Both the position numbers and the translations under genes were made by a program. Below are positions 35,274 through 45,593 of a DNA stretch of 64,000 nucleotides, piece by piece; the first letter of the stretch is position 1; every line of letters begins with the position of its first letter. This DNA comes from Caballeronia ptereochthonis. GTDB lineage: Bacteria; Pseudomonadota; Gammaproteobacteria; Burkholderiales; Burkholderiaceae. Where the stretch lies: NCBI RefSeq assembly GCF_001545075.1, contig NZ_FCOB02000009.1, positions 124,001 through 188,000 on the forward strand, written 5' to 3'. Under the pieces are notes generated by a model that had not been told where the DNA came from, did no database searches, and was given only the letters and a program-made list of their open reading frames with translations.

Positions 35274-35337
35274 CGGAGCACGTGAAGCTCGGTTCGGAAG
35301 GAAGCCGAAGTCTAAGGCGCAGCCACCGGACGAATGA

Positions 35338-35380
35338 CAAAAAGTGTGCCGCAAGGCAACGGAACGGCGTTGCCTTGCGG
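35338..35380 (-). terminator. Intrinsic terminator of the sucCD-type operon
   Basis: A perfect 13-bp stem (CCGCAAGGCAACG at 35349-35361 with its complement at 35368-35380, loop GAACGG) lies just beyond the sucD stop; on the minus strand it is followed, after a few bases, by TTTTT. It closes the sucCD transcript. Confidence 0.8.
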
Positions 35381-35388
35381 CCCGACGC

Positions 35389-36261
<873 letters not shown>

Positions 36262-36274
36262 GTTGGCTTCCTCT

Positions 36275-37474
36275 TTAGTGTCGTGCGGCGGCGACGGCGC
36301 TGACGATCTTGTCGGCGGCATCCGCGAGATTTTCGGCGGGGATGATGGTGAGGCCGGAGGTGCGCAGAATTTCGCGGCCCGCATCGACGTTCGTGCCGGC
36401 GAGGCGCACGACGAGCGGCACGCGCAGGTCGACCTCGCGCGCGGCGGCCACGACGCCTTGCGCGATCACGTCGCAGCGCATGATGCCGCCAAAGATGTTG
36501 ACGAGAATTCCCTGGACCTTCGGGTCGCGCAGGATCAGCTTGAACGCGGTCGCGACGCGCTCCTGGGTCGCGCCGCCGCCGACATCGAGAAAGTTCGCGG
36601 GCTCGCCCCCGTAGAGCTTGATGATGTCCATCGTGGCCATCGCGAGGCCCGCGCCGTTCACCATGCAGCCGATGTTGCCGTCGAGCTTCACGTAGTTTAG
36701 GCCGTGCTTCGCCGCCTCGATTTCGGCGGGATCCTCTTCGTCTTCATCGCGCAATGCTTCGATGTCGGGGTGGCGATAGAGCGCGTTGTCGTCGAAGTTG
36801 AGCTTGGCGTCGAGGGCGATCACGTCGCCGGAGCCGGTCACGACGAGCGGATTCACTTCGACGATGGACGCATCCAGATCGACGAACGCCTGATACAGCG
36901 CCGTGATGAACTTCGATGCCGCGCCGACCTGCTTGCCGCTCAAGCCGAGCCCGAACGCGATCTGACGCGTGTGAAAGGGCTGCAGGCCGGTCGCCGGATC
37001 GATCGCGACCTTGAGAATCTTCTCCGGCGTGCGATGCGCGACTTCCTCGATCTCCATCCCGCCTTCGGTCGACGCCATGATCGTGATGCGCGACGTGGCG
37101 CGATCGACCAGCATCCCGAGATACAGCTCGCGCGCGATGTCGCAGCCTTCCTCGACATACAGACGCTTCACTTCCTTGCCCGCCGGTCCGGTCTGCTTCG
37201 TCACGAGCACCGACGACAGCATCTTCCGCGCGTTCTCGCGCACGTCGTCGACCGACTTCACGACGCGCACGCCGCCCTTGCCGTCCGGGTCGTTCGAGAA
37301 GCGCCCCGCGCCGCGGCCGCCGGCATGAATCTGCGACTTCAAGACCCAGACCGGTCCGCCCAGCGCGTTCGCCGCGTCGGCGGCTTCCTGCGCGGAAAAG
37401 GCGACGCGGCCCTCCGGAACCGCGACGCCGTACTTACGCAGCAGCGCCTTCGCCTGATATTCGTGGATGTTCAT
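36275..37474 (-). CDS. sucC: Succinate/malate-CoA ligase beta subunit (SucC-type)
   Basis: A 399-residue ATP-grasp beta subunit. [60 protein letters not shown], and the end-domain motifs [20 protein letters not shown] and [13 protein letters not shown] are standard. The stretch after HAGGRG carries an insertion of about ten residues seen in alpha-proteobacterial SucC but, as far as I recall, not in the usual Burkholderia enzyme, which suggests a distinct lineage acquired with the locus. CAGGAGAC precedes ATG 37474. An operator motif at 37545-37559 overlaps a possible promoter (TTGCAC-N16-TACAGT, minus strand). Confidence 0.88.
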   Translation of the reverse strand: MNIHEYQAKALLRKYGVAVPEGRVAFSAQEAADAANALGGPVWVLKSQIHAGGRGAGRFSNDPDGKGGVRVVKSVDDVRENARKMLSSVLVTKQTGPAGKEVKRLYVEEGCDIARELYLGMLVDRATSRITIMASTEGGMEIEEVAHRTPEKILKVAIDPATGLQPFHTRQIAFGLGLSGKQVGAASKFITALYQAFVDLDASIVEVNPLVVTGSGDVIALDAKLNFDDNALYRHPDIEALRDEDEEDPAEIEAAKHGLNYVKLDGNIGCMVNGAGLAMATMDIIKLYGGEPANFLDVGGGATQERVATAFKLILRDPKVQGILVNIFGGIMRCDVIAQGVVAAAREVDLRVPLVVRLAGTNVDAGREILRTSGLTIIPAENLADAADKIVSAVAAARH

Positions 37475-37544
37475 TGCGTCTCCTGAATCCTCTGATGGGA
37501 ATGAGTGCGAGCCACAAAAAAACGTCACGAAGTGGCGCGCTGAA

Positions 37545-37559
37545 ATACTGTATATCAGA
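37545..37559. promoter_or_regulatory. Operator-like motif upstream of sucCD
   Basis: ATACTGTATATCAGA, 71 bp before the sucC start. It shares 13 of 15 bases with the panE-like site and overlaps the -10 region of the candidate sucC promoter on the minus strand. Confidence 0.55.
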
Positions 37560-37741
37560 TTTCACGGCGTGCAAAAAACTTTCGGCGCGCAGCTTTCAAG
37601 ACGTTAAATGGATGTTTAACGGAGAAGAGAGGGATACAGCGCTTGTTGCATTGCAGCGTGGAGAAGTCCGGAAGCTAGTATTAGAAAGCCTTTCATCGGA
37701 TGATGCGACGCATCACAGGGTTTTCATCGATCGGACTACAG

Positions 37742-37777
37742 TTGACTAATACTGTGTGTGGAATATTGTATATCACA
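37742..37777 (+). promoter_or_regulatory. Promoter with operator-like motif upstream of the ThDP gene
   Basis: TTGACT (37742-37747) and TATTGT (37764-37769) with a 16-bp spacer form a plausible sigma-70 promoter for the ThDP/frc/acs transcript. The motif ATATTGTATATCACA (37763-37777) covers the -10 element and is the fourth copy of the locus motif. The start codon lies 65 bp downstream. Confidence 0.55.
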
Positions 37778-37841
37778 GCAACCGGACGCAGCGCGACGTC
37801 ACGGGAGCCTCACACACCACCCCATCGAGGAGGAGACAACA

Positions 37842-39608
37842 ATGTCCGAAGTCGTCAGCAGCCGCCCCGAAGTCGCTCCAGCCACCACCACCGCCGAAGA
37901 CACGCTAAAAGCGAAGACGCGCGGCGCGGGAGTCATCTCGGGCGGCCATCTGGTCGCTCGCGCTTTGAAGAACGAAGGCGTCGACACGATCTTTACGCTG
38001 TGCGGCGGTCACATCATCGATATCTATGACGGCTGCGTCGACGAGGGCATCCGCATCATCGACGTGCGTCACGAGCAGGTCGCCGCGCATGCGGCCGACG
38101 GCTACGCGCGCCAGACCGGCAAGCTCGGCTGCGTCGTGACGACGGCCGGCCCCGGCTGCACGAACGCGGTGACGGGCGTCGCCACGGCGTTCCGCTCGGA
38201 AAGCCCGATCATCCATATCGGCGGGCAGGGCGCGCTCACGCAGCACAAGATGGGCTCGCTGCAGGATCTGCCACACGTCGACATGATGGCGCCGATCACC
38301 AAGTTCGCCGCGACCGTGCCGAGCACGGAGCGCGTCGCCGACATGATCTCGATGGCCGCGCGCGAAGCCTTCAACGGCGCGCCGGGACCTGCGTATCTGG
38401 AGATTCCGCGCGACGTGCTCGACCGTGAAATCGACATGACGAAGGCCGTGATTCCGCAGCCGGGCCGCTATCGCGCATCGACGAAATCGGTCGGCGATCC
38501 GCAGTCGATCGAGCAACTGGCCGATCTGCTCGTGAACTCGGAGCACCCGGCGATTCTGTTCGGCCAGCAGGTGTGGACCGCGCGCGGCCACGAAGAAGCG
38601 ATCGCGCTCCTGCGCGGCCTCGACGTTCCCGGCTACTTCAACGGCGCGAGCCGCGGCCTGCTGCCGCCGGGCGACCCGCATCACTTCGACCGCACGCGCT
38701 CGCAGGCTTTCGCGAAGGCGGATCTGATCGTGATCGTCGGCACGCCGTTCGACTTCCGCATGGGCTACGGCAAGCGCATCAGCCGCGATCTGAAGCTCGT
38801 GCAGATCGACATGGATTACCGCACGGTCGGCAAGAACCGCGATATCGATCTCGGCCTCGTCGGCGATCCGGGCGCGATTCTCGGCGCGGTGCTGCAGGCG
38901 TCGACCGGCCGTCTCAAGAACGACAAGCGTCAGGCGCGCCAGGCGTGGATGCGCGAGCTCGCGGCGCTGGAGGAAACCGCGACCGCGAAGCTGATGCCGC
39001 TCTTCACGTCGGATGCGAGCCCGATCCATCCGTACCGCGTCGCGCACGAAATCAACCAGTTCCTCTCCGACGACACGATCTACATCGGCGACGGCGGCGA
39101 TGTCGTGACGATTTCCGCGCAGGCCGTGCGTCCGCGCCGTCCGGGCCAGTGGATGGATCCGGGCGCCCTCGGATCGCTGGGTGTCGGCACGGGCTTCGCG
39201 ATCGCGGCGGGTCTTGCCAATCCGGAGAAAGAAGTACTCTGCTATTACGGCGACGGCGCGTTCTCCATGACCTCCTTCGACATGGAAACCGCGAACCGCT
39301 TCGGCGTGCCGTATATCGCGGTGATCGGCAACAACTCCGCGATGAACCAGATCCGCTACGGCCAGCTCGCGAAGTACGGCGAGGAACGCGGCAACGTGGG
39401 CAACCTTTTGTCGGACGTGCCTTACGGCCGCTTCGCCGAAATGCTCGGCGGCTACGGCGAGGAAGTGCGCGAGGCGTCGAAGATCGCGGGCGCGCTGCAA
39501 CGGGCGCGCGAGTCGGTCGCGAAGACGGGCAAGAGCGCGGTCATCAACATCTGGGTCGATCCGACCGTCTACGCGCCGGGCACGATGGCGCAGACGATGT
39601 ACAAATAA
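37842..39608 (+). CDS. Thiamine-diphosphate enzyme, non-canonical oxalyl-CoA decarboxylase/2-hydroxyacyl-CoA lyase candidate
   Basis: A 588-residue ThDP enzyme of the acetolactate synthase/oxalyl-CoA decarboxylase/2-hydroxyacyl-CoA lyase superfamily. The activating Glu is Glu78 in [17 protein letters not shown] and the ThDP-Mg motif is [18 protein letters not shown] ... IGNN from about residue 470. GAGGAGGAG precedes ATG 37842. Frc follows 40 bp later, so oxalyl-CoA decarboxylation would be the expected reaction. But canonical Oxc has a GDYEEMDQ active-site segment with a Tyr-Glu pair, and here the aligned segment is GSLQDLPH, closer to 2-hydroxyacyl-CoA lyases and acetolactate synthases. The true reaction may be cleavage or formation of a C-C bond with formyl-CoA or an aldehyde. 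I give no gene symbol for that reason. Confidence 0.85.
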   Translation: MSEVVSSRPEVAPATTTAEDTLKAKTRGAGVISGGHLVARALKNEGVDTIFTLCGGHIIDIYDGCVDEGIRIIDVRHEQVAAHAADGYARQTGKLGCVVTTAGPGCTNAVTGVATAFRSESPIIHIGGQGALTQHKMGSLQDLPHVDMMAPITKFAATVPSTERVADMISMAAREAFNGAPGPAYLEIPRDVLDREIDMTKAVIPQPGRYRASTKSVGDPQSIEQLADLLVNSEHPAILFGQQVWTARGHEEAIALLRGLDVPGYFNGASRGLLPPGDPHHFDRTRSQAFAKADLIVIVGTPFDFRMGYGKRISRDLKLVQIDMDYRTVGKNRDIDLGLVGDPGAILGAVLQASTGRLKNDKRQARQAWMRELAALEETATAKLMPLFTSDASPIHPYRVAHEINQFLSDDTIYIGDGGDVVTISAQAVRPRRPGQWMDPGALGSLGVGTGFAIAAGLANPEKEVLCYYGDGAFSMTSFDMETANRFGVPYIAVIGNNSAMNQIRYGQLAKYGEERGNVGNLLSDVPYGRFAEMLGGYGEEVREASKIAGALQRARESVAKTGKSAVINIWVDPTVYAPGTMAQTMYK

Positions 39609-39648
39609 ATGTGAACCTATAAACGATCGCAAGACTTGGGAGACAGCC

Positions 39649-40917
39649 ATGACGGTGAAGGTGAACACTTCAGGCAAGGCACTGGACGGCGTGCGCATCC
39701 TGGATTTCACGCACGTTCAGTCGGGACCGACCTGCACGCAGTTGCTCGCGTGGTTCGGCGCGGACGTCATCAAGGTGGAGCGCGCGGGCGCGGGCGACAT
39801 CACGCGGGAGCAGTTGCGCGACATTCCCGACGCCGACAGCCTCTACTTCACGATGCTCAACCACAACAAGCGCTCGATCACCATCGATACGAAGAATCCC
39901 GAGGGCAAGAAGGTGCTCGAGACGCTCGTGAAGAAGTGCGACGTGCTCGTCGAGAACTTCGCGCCGGGCGCGCTCGATCGCATGGGCTTCACGTGGGAGC
40001 GCATCCAGGAGCTGAACCCGCGGATGATCGTAGCGTCCGTTAAGGGTTTCGGGCCCGGGCCGTATGAAGACTGCAAGGTCTACGAAAACGTCGCGCAATG
40101 CGCGGGCGGCGCGGCCTCGACGACCGGTTTCGACGACGGCCCGCCGACGGTCACCGGCGCGCAGATCGGCGATTCGGGCACGGGCCTGCATCTCGCGCTC
40201 GGCATCGTCACGGCGCTGTATCAGCGCAACACGAGCGGGCGCGGCCAGAGGGTGCTCGCCGCGATGCAGGACGGCGTGCTCAATCTCTGCCGCGTGAAGC
40301 TGCGCGATCAGCAGCGGCTCGAGCGCACCGGCGTGATGAAGGAGTATCCGCAATACCCGAACGGCACGTTCGGCGAAGCGGTGCCGCGCGCGGGCAACGC
40401 ATCGGGCGGCGGCCAGCCGGGCTGGATCCTGAAGTGCAAGGGCTGGGAAACCGATCCGAACGCGTACATCTACTTCATCACGCAGGCGCCGGTCTGGGGC
40501 GAGATCTGCAAGGTGATCGGCAGGGAGGAGTGGATCGATCATCCGGACTACAAGACGCCGAACGCGCGCCTGCCGCATCTGAAGCAGATCTTCGACGAGA
40601 TCGAGCGCTGGACCATGTCGAAGACCAAGTTCCAGGCGATGGAAATCCTCAACAAGCACGACATCCCGTGCGGCCCGATCCTGTCGATGAAGGAAATCGC
40701 CGAGGAGCCGTCGCTGCGCAAGACCGGGACGGTCGTCGAAGTGGATCATCCGGTGCGCGGCAAGTACCTCACGGTCGGCAACCCGATCAAGCTGTCCGAC
40801 AGCCCGACCGAAGTCGTGCGCTCGCCGCTCCTTGGCGAACACACGGATGAAGTCATGGCGGAACTCGGCTACTCGCCTGACCAGATCGCCACGCTGAGAA
40901 GCCTCGGCGCGATCTGA
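39649..40917 (+). CDS. frc: Formyl-CoA:oxalate CoA-transferase
   Basis: A 422-residue class III CoA-transferase. It moves CoA from formyl-CoA (or succinyl-CoA) to oxalate. Recognised markers: [20 protein letters not shown], the catalytic Asp (about residue 175) in [36 protein letters not shown] and [13 protein letters not shown], the last two almost as in E. coli YfdW/Frc. Position 48-type residue is Gln ([10 protein letters not shown]), as in YfdW and unlike the Trp of Oxalobacter Frc. The glycine loop reads SGGGQ where GGGGQ is usual. It follows the ThDP gene by 40 bp and should be in its operon. High confidence in the family; the in vivo acid is inferred. Confidence 0.92.
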   Translation: MTVKVNTSGKALDGVRILDFTHVQSGPTCTQLLAWFGADVIKVERAGAGDITREQLRDIPDADSLYFTMLNHNKRSITIDTKNPEGKKVLETLVKKCDVLVENFAPGALDRMGFTWERIQELNPRMIVASVKGFGPGPYEDCKVYENVAQCAGGAASTTGFDDGPPTVTGAQIGDSGTGLHLALGIVTALYQRNTSGRGQRVLAAMQDGVLNLCRVKLRDQQRLERTGVMKEYPQYPNGTFGEAVPRAGNASGGGQPGWILKCKGWETDPNAYIYFITQAPVWGEICKVIGREEWIDHPDYKTPNARLPHLKQIFDEIERWTMSKTKFQAMEILNKHDIPCGPILSMKEIAEEPSLRKTGTVVEVDHPVRGKYLTVGNPIKLSDSPTEVVRSPLLGEHTDEVMAELGYSPDQIATLRSLGAI

Positions 40918-40946
40918 GACCCGCCTGAAACGCAGACACGCATGCC

Positions 40947-40969
40947 CGCCGCCTCGACGAGAGGCGGCG
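40947..40969 (+). repeat. Intercistronic hairpin between frc and the acyl-CoA synthetase
   Basis: CGCCGCCTC pairs with GAGGCGGCG around a GACGA loop (9-bp perfect stem). No T-run follows, so it is more likely an mRNA stability or processing element than a full terminator. It could lower expression of the downstream synthetase relative to frc. Confidence 0.5.
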
Positions 40970-41020
40970 CGGATCGTCACGTCCAGAAAAGACCGACACC
41001 TGATAACGGAGACACGCCAA

Positions 41021-43228
41021 ATGAACAGCACGGTTGTCCAGGAACGCAGCGAAGCCGCCAACTCTTCCACCCACGCGGCGCCGGTCGTACCGCTGCACGC
41101 ACCCGACGCCAGGCGGCGCGTCGCGGAAGTGTTCGACCGCGTGAAGGCCGAAGGCCGCACGTCGCTCACCGCGCCGGAAGGCAAGCTCGTCTGCGATGCG
41201 TACGGCATCGCGGTGCCGCAGGAAGGCGTCGCGAAGTCGGCGGAGGATGCCGCGAAGCTCGCATCGTTCATCGGCTTTCCGGTAGTGCTGAAGATCGTCT
41301 CGCCGGAAATCCTCCATAAGACCGAGGCGGGCGGCGTGCTCGTCGGCGTGAAGAATGAAGCCGACGTGCGCACGGGCTTCGACACGATCATCGCGAACGC
41401 GAAGAAGTACGACCCGAACGCGACGCTCGTCGGCGTGCAGGTCCAGCAGATGGTCGGCGCGGGTCAGGAAGTGATCATCGGCGCGGTGACCGATCCGTCG
41501 TTCGGCAAGCTGATCGCATTCGGTCTCGGCGGCGTGCTGGTCGAAGTGCTGAAGGACGTGACGTTCCGGCTCGCGCCCGTCACGCGCGAGGAAGCCGCAT
41601 CGATGCTCGACGGCATCCAGGCCGCGGAAGTGCTGCGCGGCGTGCGCGGCTCGGAGCCGGTGCATCGCGAGGCGCTCATCACGCTGATCGAGCGCGTGTC
41701 GCGTCTCGTCGACGATTTCCCGCAGATCTCCGAGATGGACCTGAACCCGGTCTTCGCGAGCCCGAACGGCGCGGTCGCCGCGGACGTGCGCATCGTGATG
41801 GACTTCGAGCCGGCCGCGCCGCGCTATCGGCCGACGCAGGAGCAGATCGTCAGGCAGATGAACCGCATCATGAAGCCGGATGCGGTCGCGGTGATCGGCG
41901 CGTCGAACGAGGACGGCAAGATCGGCAACTCGGTGATGAAGAACCTCATCAACGGCGGCTATCAGGGCGCGATCTATCCGATCCATCCGAAAGCCGACGA
42001 GATCATGGGCCGCAAGGCGTACAAGAGCGTGAAGGACGTGCCCGGCACAATCGACGTCGCCGTGTTCGCGATTCCGGCGAAGTTCGTGGCTCAGGCGCTC
42101 GTCGAAGTCGGCGAGAAGCAGATTCCCGGCGCCGTGCTGATTCCGTCGGGTTTCGCGGAGACGGGCAATCACGAAGGCCAGGAAGAGATCGTGCAGATCG
42201 CGCGGAAGTACGACATCCGCATGATGGGTCCGAACATCTACGGCTTCTATTACACGCCGAAGAATCTCTGCGCCACGTTCTGCACGCCATACGACGTGAA
42301 GGGCAAGGCCGCGCTGTCGTCGCAGTCGGGCGGCATCGGCATGGCGATCATCGGGTTTTCTCGCTCGGCCAAGATGGGCGTGTCGGCGATCGTGGGTCTC
42401 GGCAACAAGTCGGACATCGATGAAGACGATCTCCTCACCTTCTTCGAGCAGGATGACAACACCGAGATCATCGCGCAGCACTGCGAGGACCTGAAGGACG
42501 GACGGTCGTTCGCCGAAGCCGCGAAGCGCGTGTCGAAGAAGAAACCGGTCGTGGTTCTCAAGGCGGGGCGCACGAGCCTCGGCGCGCGCGCGGCGAGCTC
42601 GCACACCGGCGCGCTCGCGGGCAACGACAAGATCTATGAAGACGTATTCCAGCAATGCGGCGTGATCCGCGCGCGCTCGCTGCGCGATCTGCTCGAATTC
42701 GCGCGCGGCATTCCGAAGCTGCCGACGCCGAAAGGCGAGAACGTCGTCATCATCACCGGCGCGGGCGGCTCGGGCGTGCTGCTGTCGGATGCGTGCGTCG
42801 ACAACGGTCTCTCGCTGATGACGATGCCCGACGATCTCGACGCCGCGTTCCGCAAGTTCATCCCGCCGTTCGGCGCGGCGGGCAATCCGGTCGACATCAC
42901 GGGCGGCGAGCCGCCGACGACGTACAAGAACACGATCCGGCTCGGCCTGAAGGACGATCGCATCCATTCGATCATCCTCGGCTACTGGCACACGATCATC
43001 ACGCCGCCGATGGTCTTCGCGAAGCTCGTGATCGAGGTGAAGGAGGAGATGAAGGCGCTCGGCATCGAAAAACCGATCGTGGCGTCGCTCGCGGGCGACG
43101 TTCAGGTGGAAGAGGCGGCGGAGTATCTTTACGAGCATGGCGTGCCCGCTTACGCGTACTCGACCGAGTTGCCCGTCGCGGTGCTCGGCGCGAAGTACAA
43201 GTGGGCGCGCGGCGCAGGGCAGATCTAA
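41021..43228 (+). CDS. NDP-forming acyl-CoA synthetase (acetate-CoA ligase ADP-forming type)
   Basis: A 735-residue fusion of both subunits of an ADP-forming acid-CoA ligase. The ATP-grasp (beta-type) part is N-terminal (about 45-270; GFPVVLKIVSPEILHKTEAG, IAFGLGGVLVEVLKDVTFRL) and the CoA-binding plus ligase (alpha-type) part is C-terminal (MKPDAVAVIGASNEDGKIGN, with the phospho-His in SSHTGALAG near 528). This is the reverse of the more common alpha-then-beta order. ACGGAGAC precedes the ATG. It could make the first acyl-CoA from ATP, or run the other way and recover ATP from formyl-CoA or another thioester. Placement after frc makes energy recovery from formyl-CoA attractive but unproven. 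Confidence 0.88.
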   Translation: MNSTVVQERSEAANSSTHAAPVVPLHAPDARRRVAEVFDRVKAEGRTSLTAPEGKLVCDAYGIAVPQEGVAKSAEDAAKLASFIGFPVVLKIVSPEILHKTEAGGVLVGVKNEADVRTGFDTIIANAKKYDPNATLVGVQVQQMVGAGQEVIIGAVTDPSFGKLIAFGLGGVLVEVLKDVTFRLAPVTREEAASMLDGIQAAEVLRGVRGSEPVHREALITLIERVSRLVDDFPQISEMDLNPVFASPNGAVAADVRIVMDFEPAAPRYRPTQEQIVRQMNRIMKPDAVAVIGASNEDGKIGNSVMKNLINGGYQGAIYPIHPKADEIMGRKAYKSVKDVPGTIDVAVFAIPAKFVAQALVEVGEKQIPGAVLIPSGFAETGNHEGQEEIVQIARKYDIRMMGPNIYGFYYTPKNLCATFCTPYDVKGKAALSSQSGGIGMAIIGFSRSAKMGVSAIVGLGNKSDIDEDDLLTFFEQDDNTEIIAQHCEDLKDGRSFAEAAKRVSKKKPVVVLKAGRTSLGARAASSHTGALAGNDKIYEDVFQQCGVIRARSLRDLLEFARGIPKLPTPKGENVVIITGAGGSGVLLSDACVDNGLSLMTMPDDLDAAFRKFIPPFGAAGNPVDITGGEPPTTYKNTIRLGLKDDRIHSIILGYWHTIITPPMVFAKLVIEVKEEMKALGIEKPIVASLAGDVQVEEAAEYLYEHGVPAYAYSTELPVAVLGAKYKWARGAGQI

Positions 43229-43305
43229 GAGCAAGGAGGAGGGGACAGGGGCGCGGGCCACGCATGTCCGCGCCCTTCACAACGACACTCGAAGGAAGCT
43301 GAAAA

Positions 43306-44094
43306 GTGACCACCTGGATCCGTTTTCGCGACGCCGACGGCAGCATCGGCTTCGGCACGCTCGATCAGCACTCGGGCCGCGTCGTGCAGCACGACGGCGC
43401 GATGTTCGACCGCCCGCGCCCGACCGACATCTCCTTCGCCGCCGACGATCTCACGCTGCTCGCGCCGTGCGAGCCGAGCAAAGTCGTCGCGCTGTGGAAC
43501 AACTACTACGCGCTGTCGCAGAAGCTCGACAAGGCGCCGCCGCAGCATCCGCTCTTTCTCATCAAGCCGCCGATGTCGGTGATCGGGCCGAACGAGTCGA
43601 TTCGCCGGCCGAAGAGCTATCACGGCAAGATCGCGTACGAGGGCGAACTGGGCATCGTGATCGGCAAGACGGTGAGCGGCGCGTCGGTCGAGGAAGCGCA
43701 AGCCGCGATCTTCGGCTACACCTGCGTGAACGACGTCACGGCGATCGAGCTTCTGCAGGAAGATCCCAACTTCGCGCAATGGTGCCGCTCGAAGGGCTTC
43801 GACACGTTCACGTGTCTCGGTCCCGCGATCGTCACGCCGGGCAACGGCTTCGACTGGCGCAGCGCCAGCGTGGTGACGACGCTCGACGGCGTGGAGCGCC
43901 AGAACTATCCGCTCGACGACATGATCTTCTCGCCCGCCGAGCAGGTGAGCCTGCTTTCCCACGACATGACGCTCGTGCCCGGCGACGTGATCGCGTGCGG
44001 CACGTCGATCGGCGTGGGCTCGATCAAGGACGGCGCGCGCGTGGATGTGTCGATCACGGGCATCGGCACGCTGTCGAACGTGCTGGCCGCCTGA
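43306..44094 (+). CDS. Fumarylacetoacetate hydrolase (FAH)-family enzyme
   Basis: A 262-residue FAH-superfamily protein. Metal ligands are suggested by IAYEGELGIVIGK (two Glu) and FGYTCVNDVTAIELL (Asp), and the substrate-loop GFDTFTCLGPAIVTP is standard. The family hydrolyses C-C bonds of beta-diketo acids or decarboxylates/tautomerises oxaloacetate-like compounds. GTG 43306 is chosen as start since GAAGGAAG lies eight bases upstream. The next gene begins 12 bp after the stop with its own GGAG. In this locus oxaloacetate decarboxylation or hydrolysis of a 2-oxo-acid side product is conceivable. Confidence 0.87.
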   Translation: MTTWIRFRDADGSIGFGTLDQHSGRVVQHDGAMFDRPRPTDISFAADDLTLLAPCEPSKVVALWNNYYALSQKLDKAPPQHPLFLIKPPMSVIGPNESIRRPKSYHGKIAYEGELGIVIGKTVSGASVEEAQAAIFGYTCVNDVTAIELLQEDPNFAQWCRSKGFDTFTCLGPAIVTPGNGFDWRSASVVTTLDGVERQNYPLDDMIFSPAEQVSLLSHDMTLVPGDVIACGTSIGVGSIKDGARVDVSITGIGTLSNVLAA

Positions 44095-44105
44095 AGGAGC
44101 GACGC

Positions 44106-44813
44106 ATGTCCGATGCTCTGGCCGGCGCGCTGTGCGTGCTCGCGACGATGTCGGCGGGACCGTTGCCGCGCTCGCGTATGTCGTGGCTGGCCGGTGCGGC
44201 TGTCGTCGTGGCCTGCCTCGTGAACGGCGGGCCGAGCGCGATCGCGCCGATCGTCGCCGCTTTTGTGTTGGCGGCTCTCGCGGGCCTCGTGTCGTTTCGA
44301 TCCGGGCGAGTCGCGTTCATCTTGCCCGCTTCGACGCAGGCTTCGCTGGTCACGCTCGCTTTCGTCGCGTGGCTGCTACCGGACGCGCTGCGCCTGAACG
44401 GCGCGCTTGCCGTGCTCACGGGCGGCGCGATCACCGCGCTCGGCTGCCTGGCATTGCAACGAACTCCAAATTCGTCGCGGCGGCGGGAAAGCGTCTGCCG
44501 CGCGCCGCTGCATCTCGCGGCCGCCGGCGCGTGCGCGGCGCTCGCATATGCATTGGGCGCTCAGCCGGGTGCGTTGGCTGTGGTGGCAGTCGTCGCGATG
44601 GTCGCGCTCATCGGCGCGCATTTGTCGCTCGCAATCGGCGGCGGTGCGGCTGCGCCGGCCGCGAGCCTCATGAGCGGCGCTGCCGCATCCGGACTGGCGA
44701 TCGCAGCGGCGCACGGCGGCACGAACGGCGCGCTCGTCGTCGCCGCCGTGGCGCTCGCCATCGGATGCGCGCAATCCTCGTCGTTCGTGAGCCTTGCGCG
44801 CGAGACGCCCTGA
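44106..44813 (+). CDS. Hypothetical multi-pass membrane protein
   Basis: A 235-residue very hydrophobic protein with about seven or eight membrane helices, rich in Ala, Gly, Leu and Val (for example WLAGAAVVVACLVNGGPSAI, IAPIVAAFVLAALAGLVSF and ALAVVAVVAMVALIGAHLSL). No conserved charged motif identifies a transporter family. GAAGGAG precedes the ATG, which is 12 bp behind the FAH stop, so it is the last gene of that operon. It may be a small carrier or a subunit of one; a distant relation to tripartite tricarboxylate transporter or aromatic-acid exporter domains cannot be excluded. Confidence 0.65.
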   Translation: MSDALAGALCVLATMSAGPLPRSRMSWLAGAAVVVACLVNGGPSAIAPIVAAFVLAALAGLVSFRSGRVAFILPASTQASLVTLAFVAWLLPDALRLNGALAVLTGGAITALGCLALQRTPNSSRRRESVCRAPLHLAAAGACAALAYALGAQPGALAVVAVVAMVALIGAHLSLAIGGGAAAPAASLMSGAAASGLAIAAAHGGTNGALVVAAVALAIGCAQSSSFVSLARETP

Positions 44814-44818
44814 AAACA

Positions 44819-44850
44819 ACGAAGCCGGCGCGATCCCGCGCCGGCTTCGT
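44819..44850. terminator. Bidirectional hairpin at the end of the catabolic operon
   Basis: A perfect 14-bp stem (ACGAAGCCGGCGCG at 44819-44832 and its complement at 44837-44850, loop ATCC) immediately after the stop of the membrane protein gene. It is followed on the plus strand by CATCG, not a T-run, but on the minus strand the sequence continues TTGTTTTC. It separates convergent genes. Confidence 0.7.
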
Positions 44851-44883
44851 CATCGATACCTCGCGCGCGCAGCGCGAGCCGCG

Positions 44884-45138
44884 TCAACGATCGCGGTTCC
44901 ATAACGCGCCGAGCACGAAGCCGACCGCCGCAGCGATCAGCACGCCCTGAATCGGCTGACTCACGACGGCCGTGCGCACGTTGTCGACCGTCTGTCCGTA
45001 GCTCTGCTGCAGATTGCCGAAGGCCTGGCGCACCTTGCCTTCCGCCTGCATCTGTTCATCGCCCGTCAGCGCGCCGACCGCGTCCTGCACCTTGCCGGCG
45101 ACCTGTTGCGCCGCGCCTTCCACCTGATCCTGCACCAT
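44884..45138 (-). CDS. CsbD-like/DUF883-type small membrane protein
   Basis: An 84-residue protein. The N-terminal part (MVQDQVEGAAQQVAGKVQDA, VGALTGDEQMQAEGKVRQAF) is CsbD-like with its repeated G-x-A-x-Q-x-x-G-K pattern. The C-terminus has a membrane helix (GVLIAAAVGFVLGALW) ending in basic NRDR, as in DUF883/ElaB-type proteins that associate with ribosomes or the membrane in stationary phase. GGGAGGCACC precedes ATG 45138. The family is stress-induced in many proteobacteria. It is convergent with the catabolic operon and unrelated to it. Confidence 0.85.
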   Translation of the reverse strand: MVQDQVEGAAQQVAGKVQDAVGALTGDEQMQAEGKVRQAFGNLQQSYGQTVDNVRTAVVSQPIQGVLIAAAVGFVLGALWNRDR

Positions 45139-45236
45139 GGTGCCTCCCGTTTCGTTTGAGCGGTTTCTCTGAAGTCCTTCGTCAGTCCGGCCACGCCGGC
45201 GCGCACCTGAGCAGCACGCCGCGTGCCCAGCTTCGT

Positions 45237-45593
45237 TCAAGGCGGGCCGATCAGGCGTTTGACGGCGTCGATGAGATCGTCGATCGAAAGGGGCTTCCTG
45301 CGGAACTGCGCATGGGGATGCTCGAGCACCGGCGCATTCGGTGCCGCGCTCATGAGAATCACGGGCACGTGGCCGAGGCCATCGCTCGCGGCGAGCGCGT
45401 GGATCAGCGCGACGCCGTCCATGTGCGGCATCATCCAGTCGGTGATGACCAGCGCGGGCGGATCGGAGCGCGCGGAGTCGAGCGCGGCGCGCCCGTTGGA
45501 CGCGGTCGCGACCTCGTAGCCCTCCATTTCGAGCACGAGCCGCCACGTGGTCAGAATGTCGAATTCGTCGTCGACGACCAGGATCTTTTTCAT
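45237..45593 (-). CDS. Single-domain response regulator paired with a KaiC-like ATPase
   Basis: A 118-residue receiver (ILVVDDEFDILTTWRLVLEM, phospho-Asp in LVITDWMMPHMDG, Lys in QFRRKPLSIDDL). It has no output domain, so it is a CheY-like partner or phosphate sink. Its start codon overlaps the stop of the upstream KaiC-like gene by 4 bp (ATGA), a strong sign of translational coupling. The closeness to KaiC resembles the left part of the window, where a KaiC-like ATPase is coupled to a hybrid kinase ending in a receiver. Confidence 0.9.
   Translation of the reverse strand: MKKILVVDDEFDILTTWRLVLEMEGYEVATASNGRAALDSARSDPPALVITDWMMPHMDGVALIHALAASDGLGHVPVILMSAAPNAPVLEHPHAQFRRKPLSIDDLIDAVKRLIGPP

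Noticed and set aside
37905-39710. A 601-codon open frame antisense to the ThDP gene, and similar long antisense frames (for example 40853-43261 and 26580-28352)
   Set aside because: They are mirror artefacts of GC-rich codon bias; composition is Arg/Asp/His/Ala-rich with no family, and the sense strand has a clear gene.
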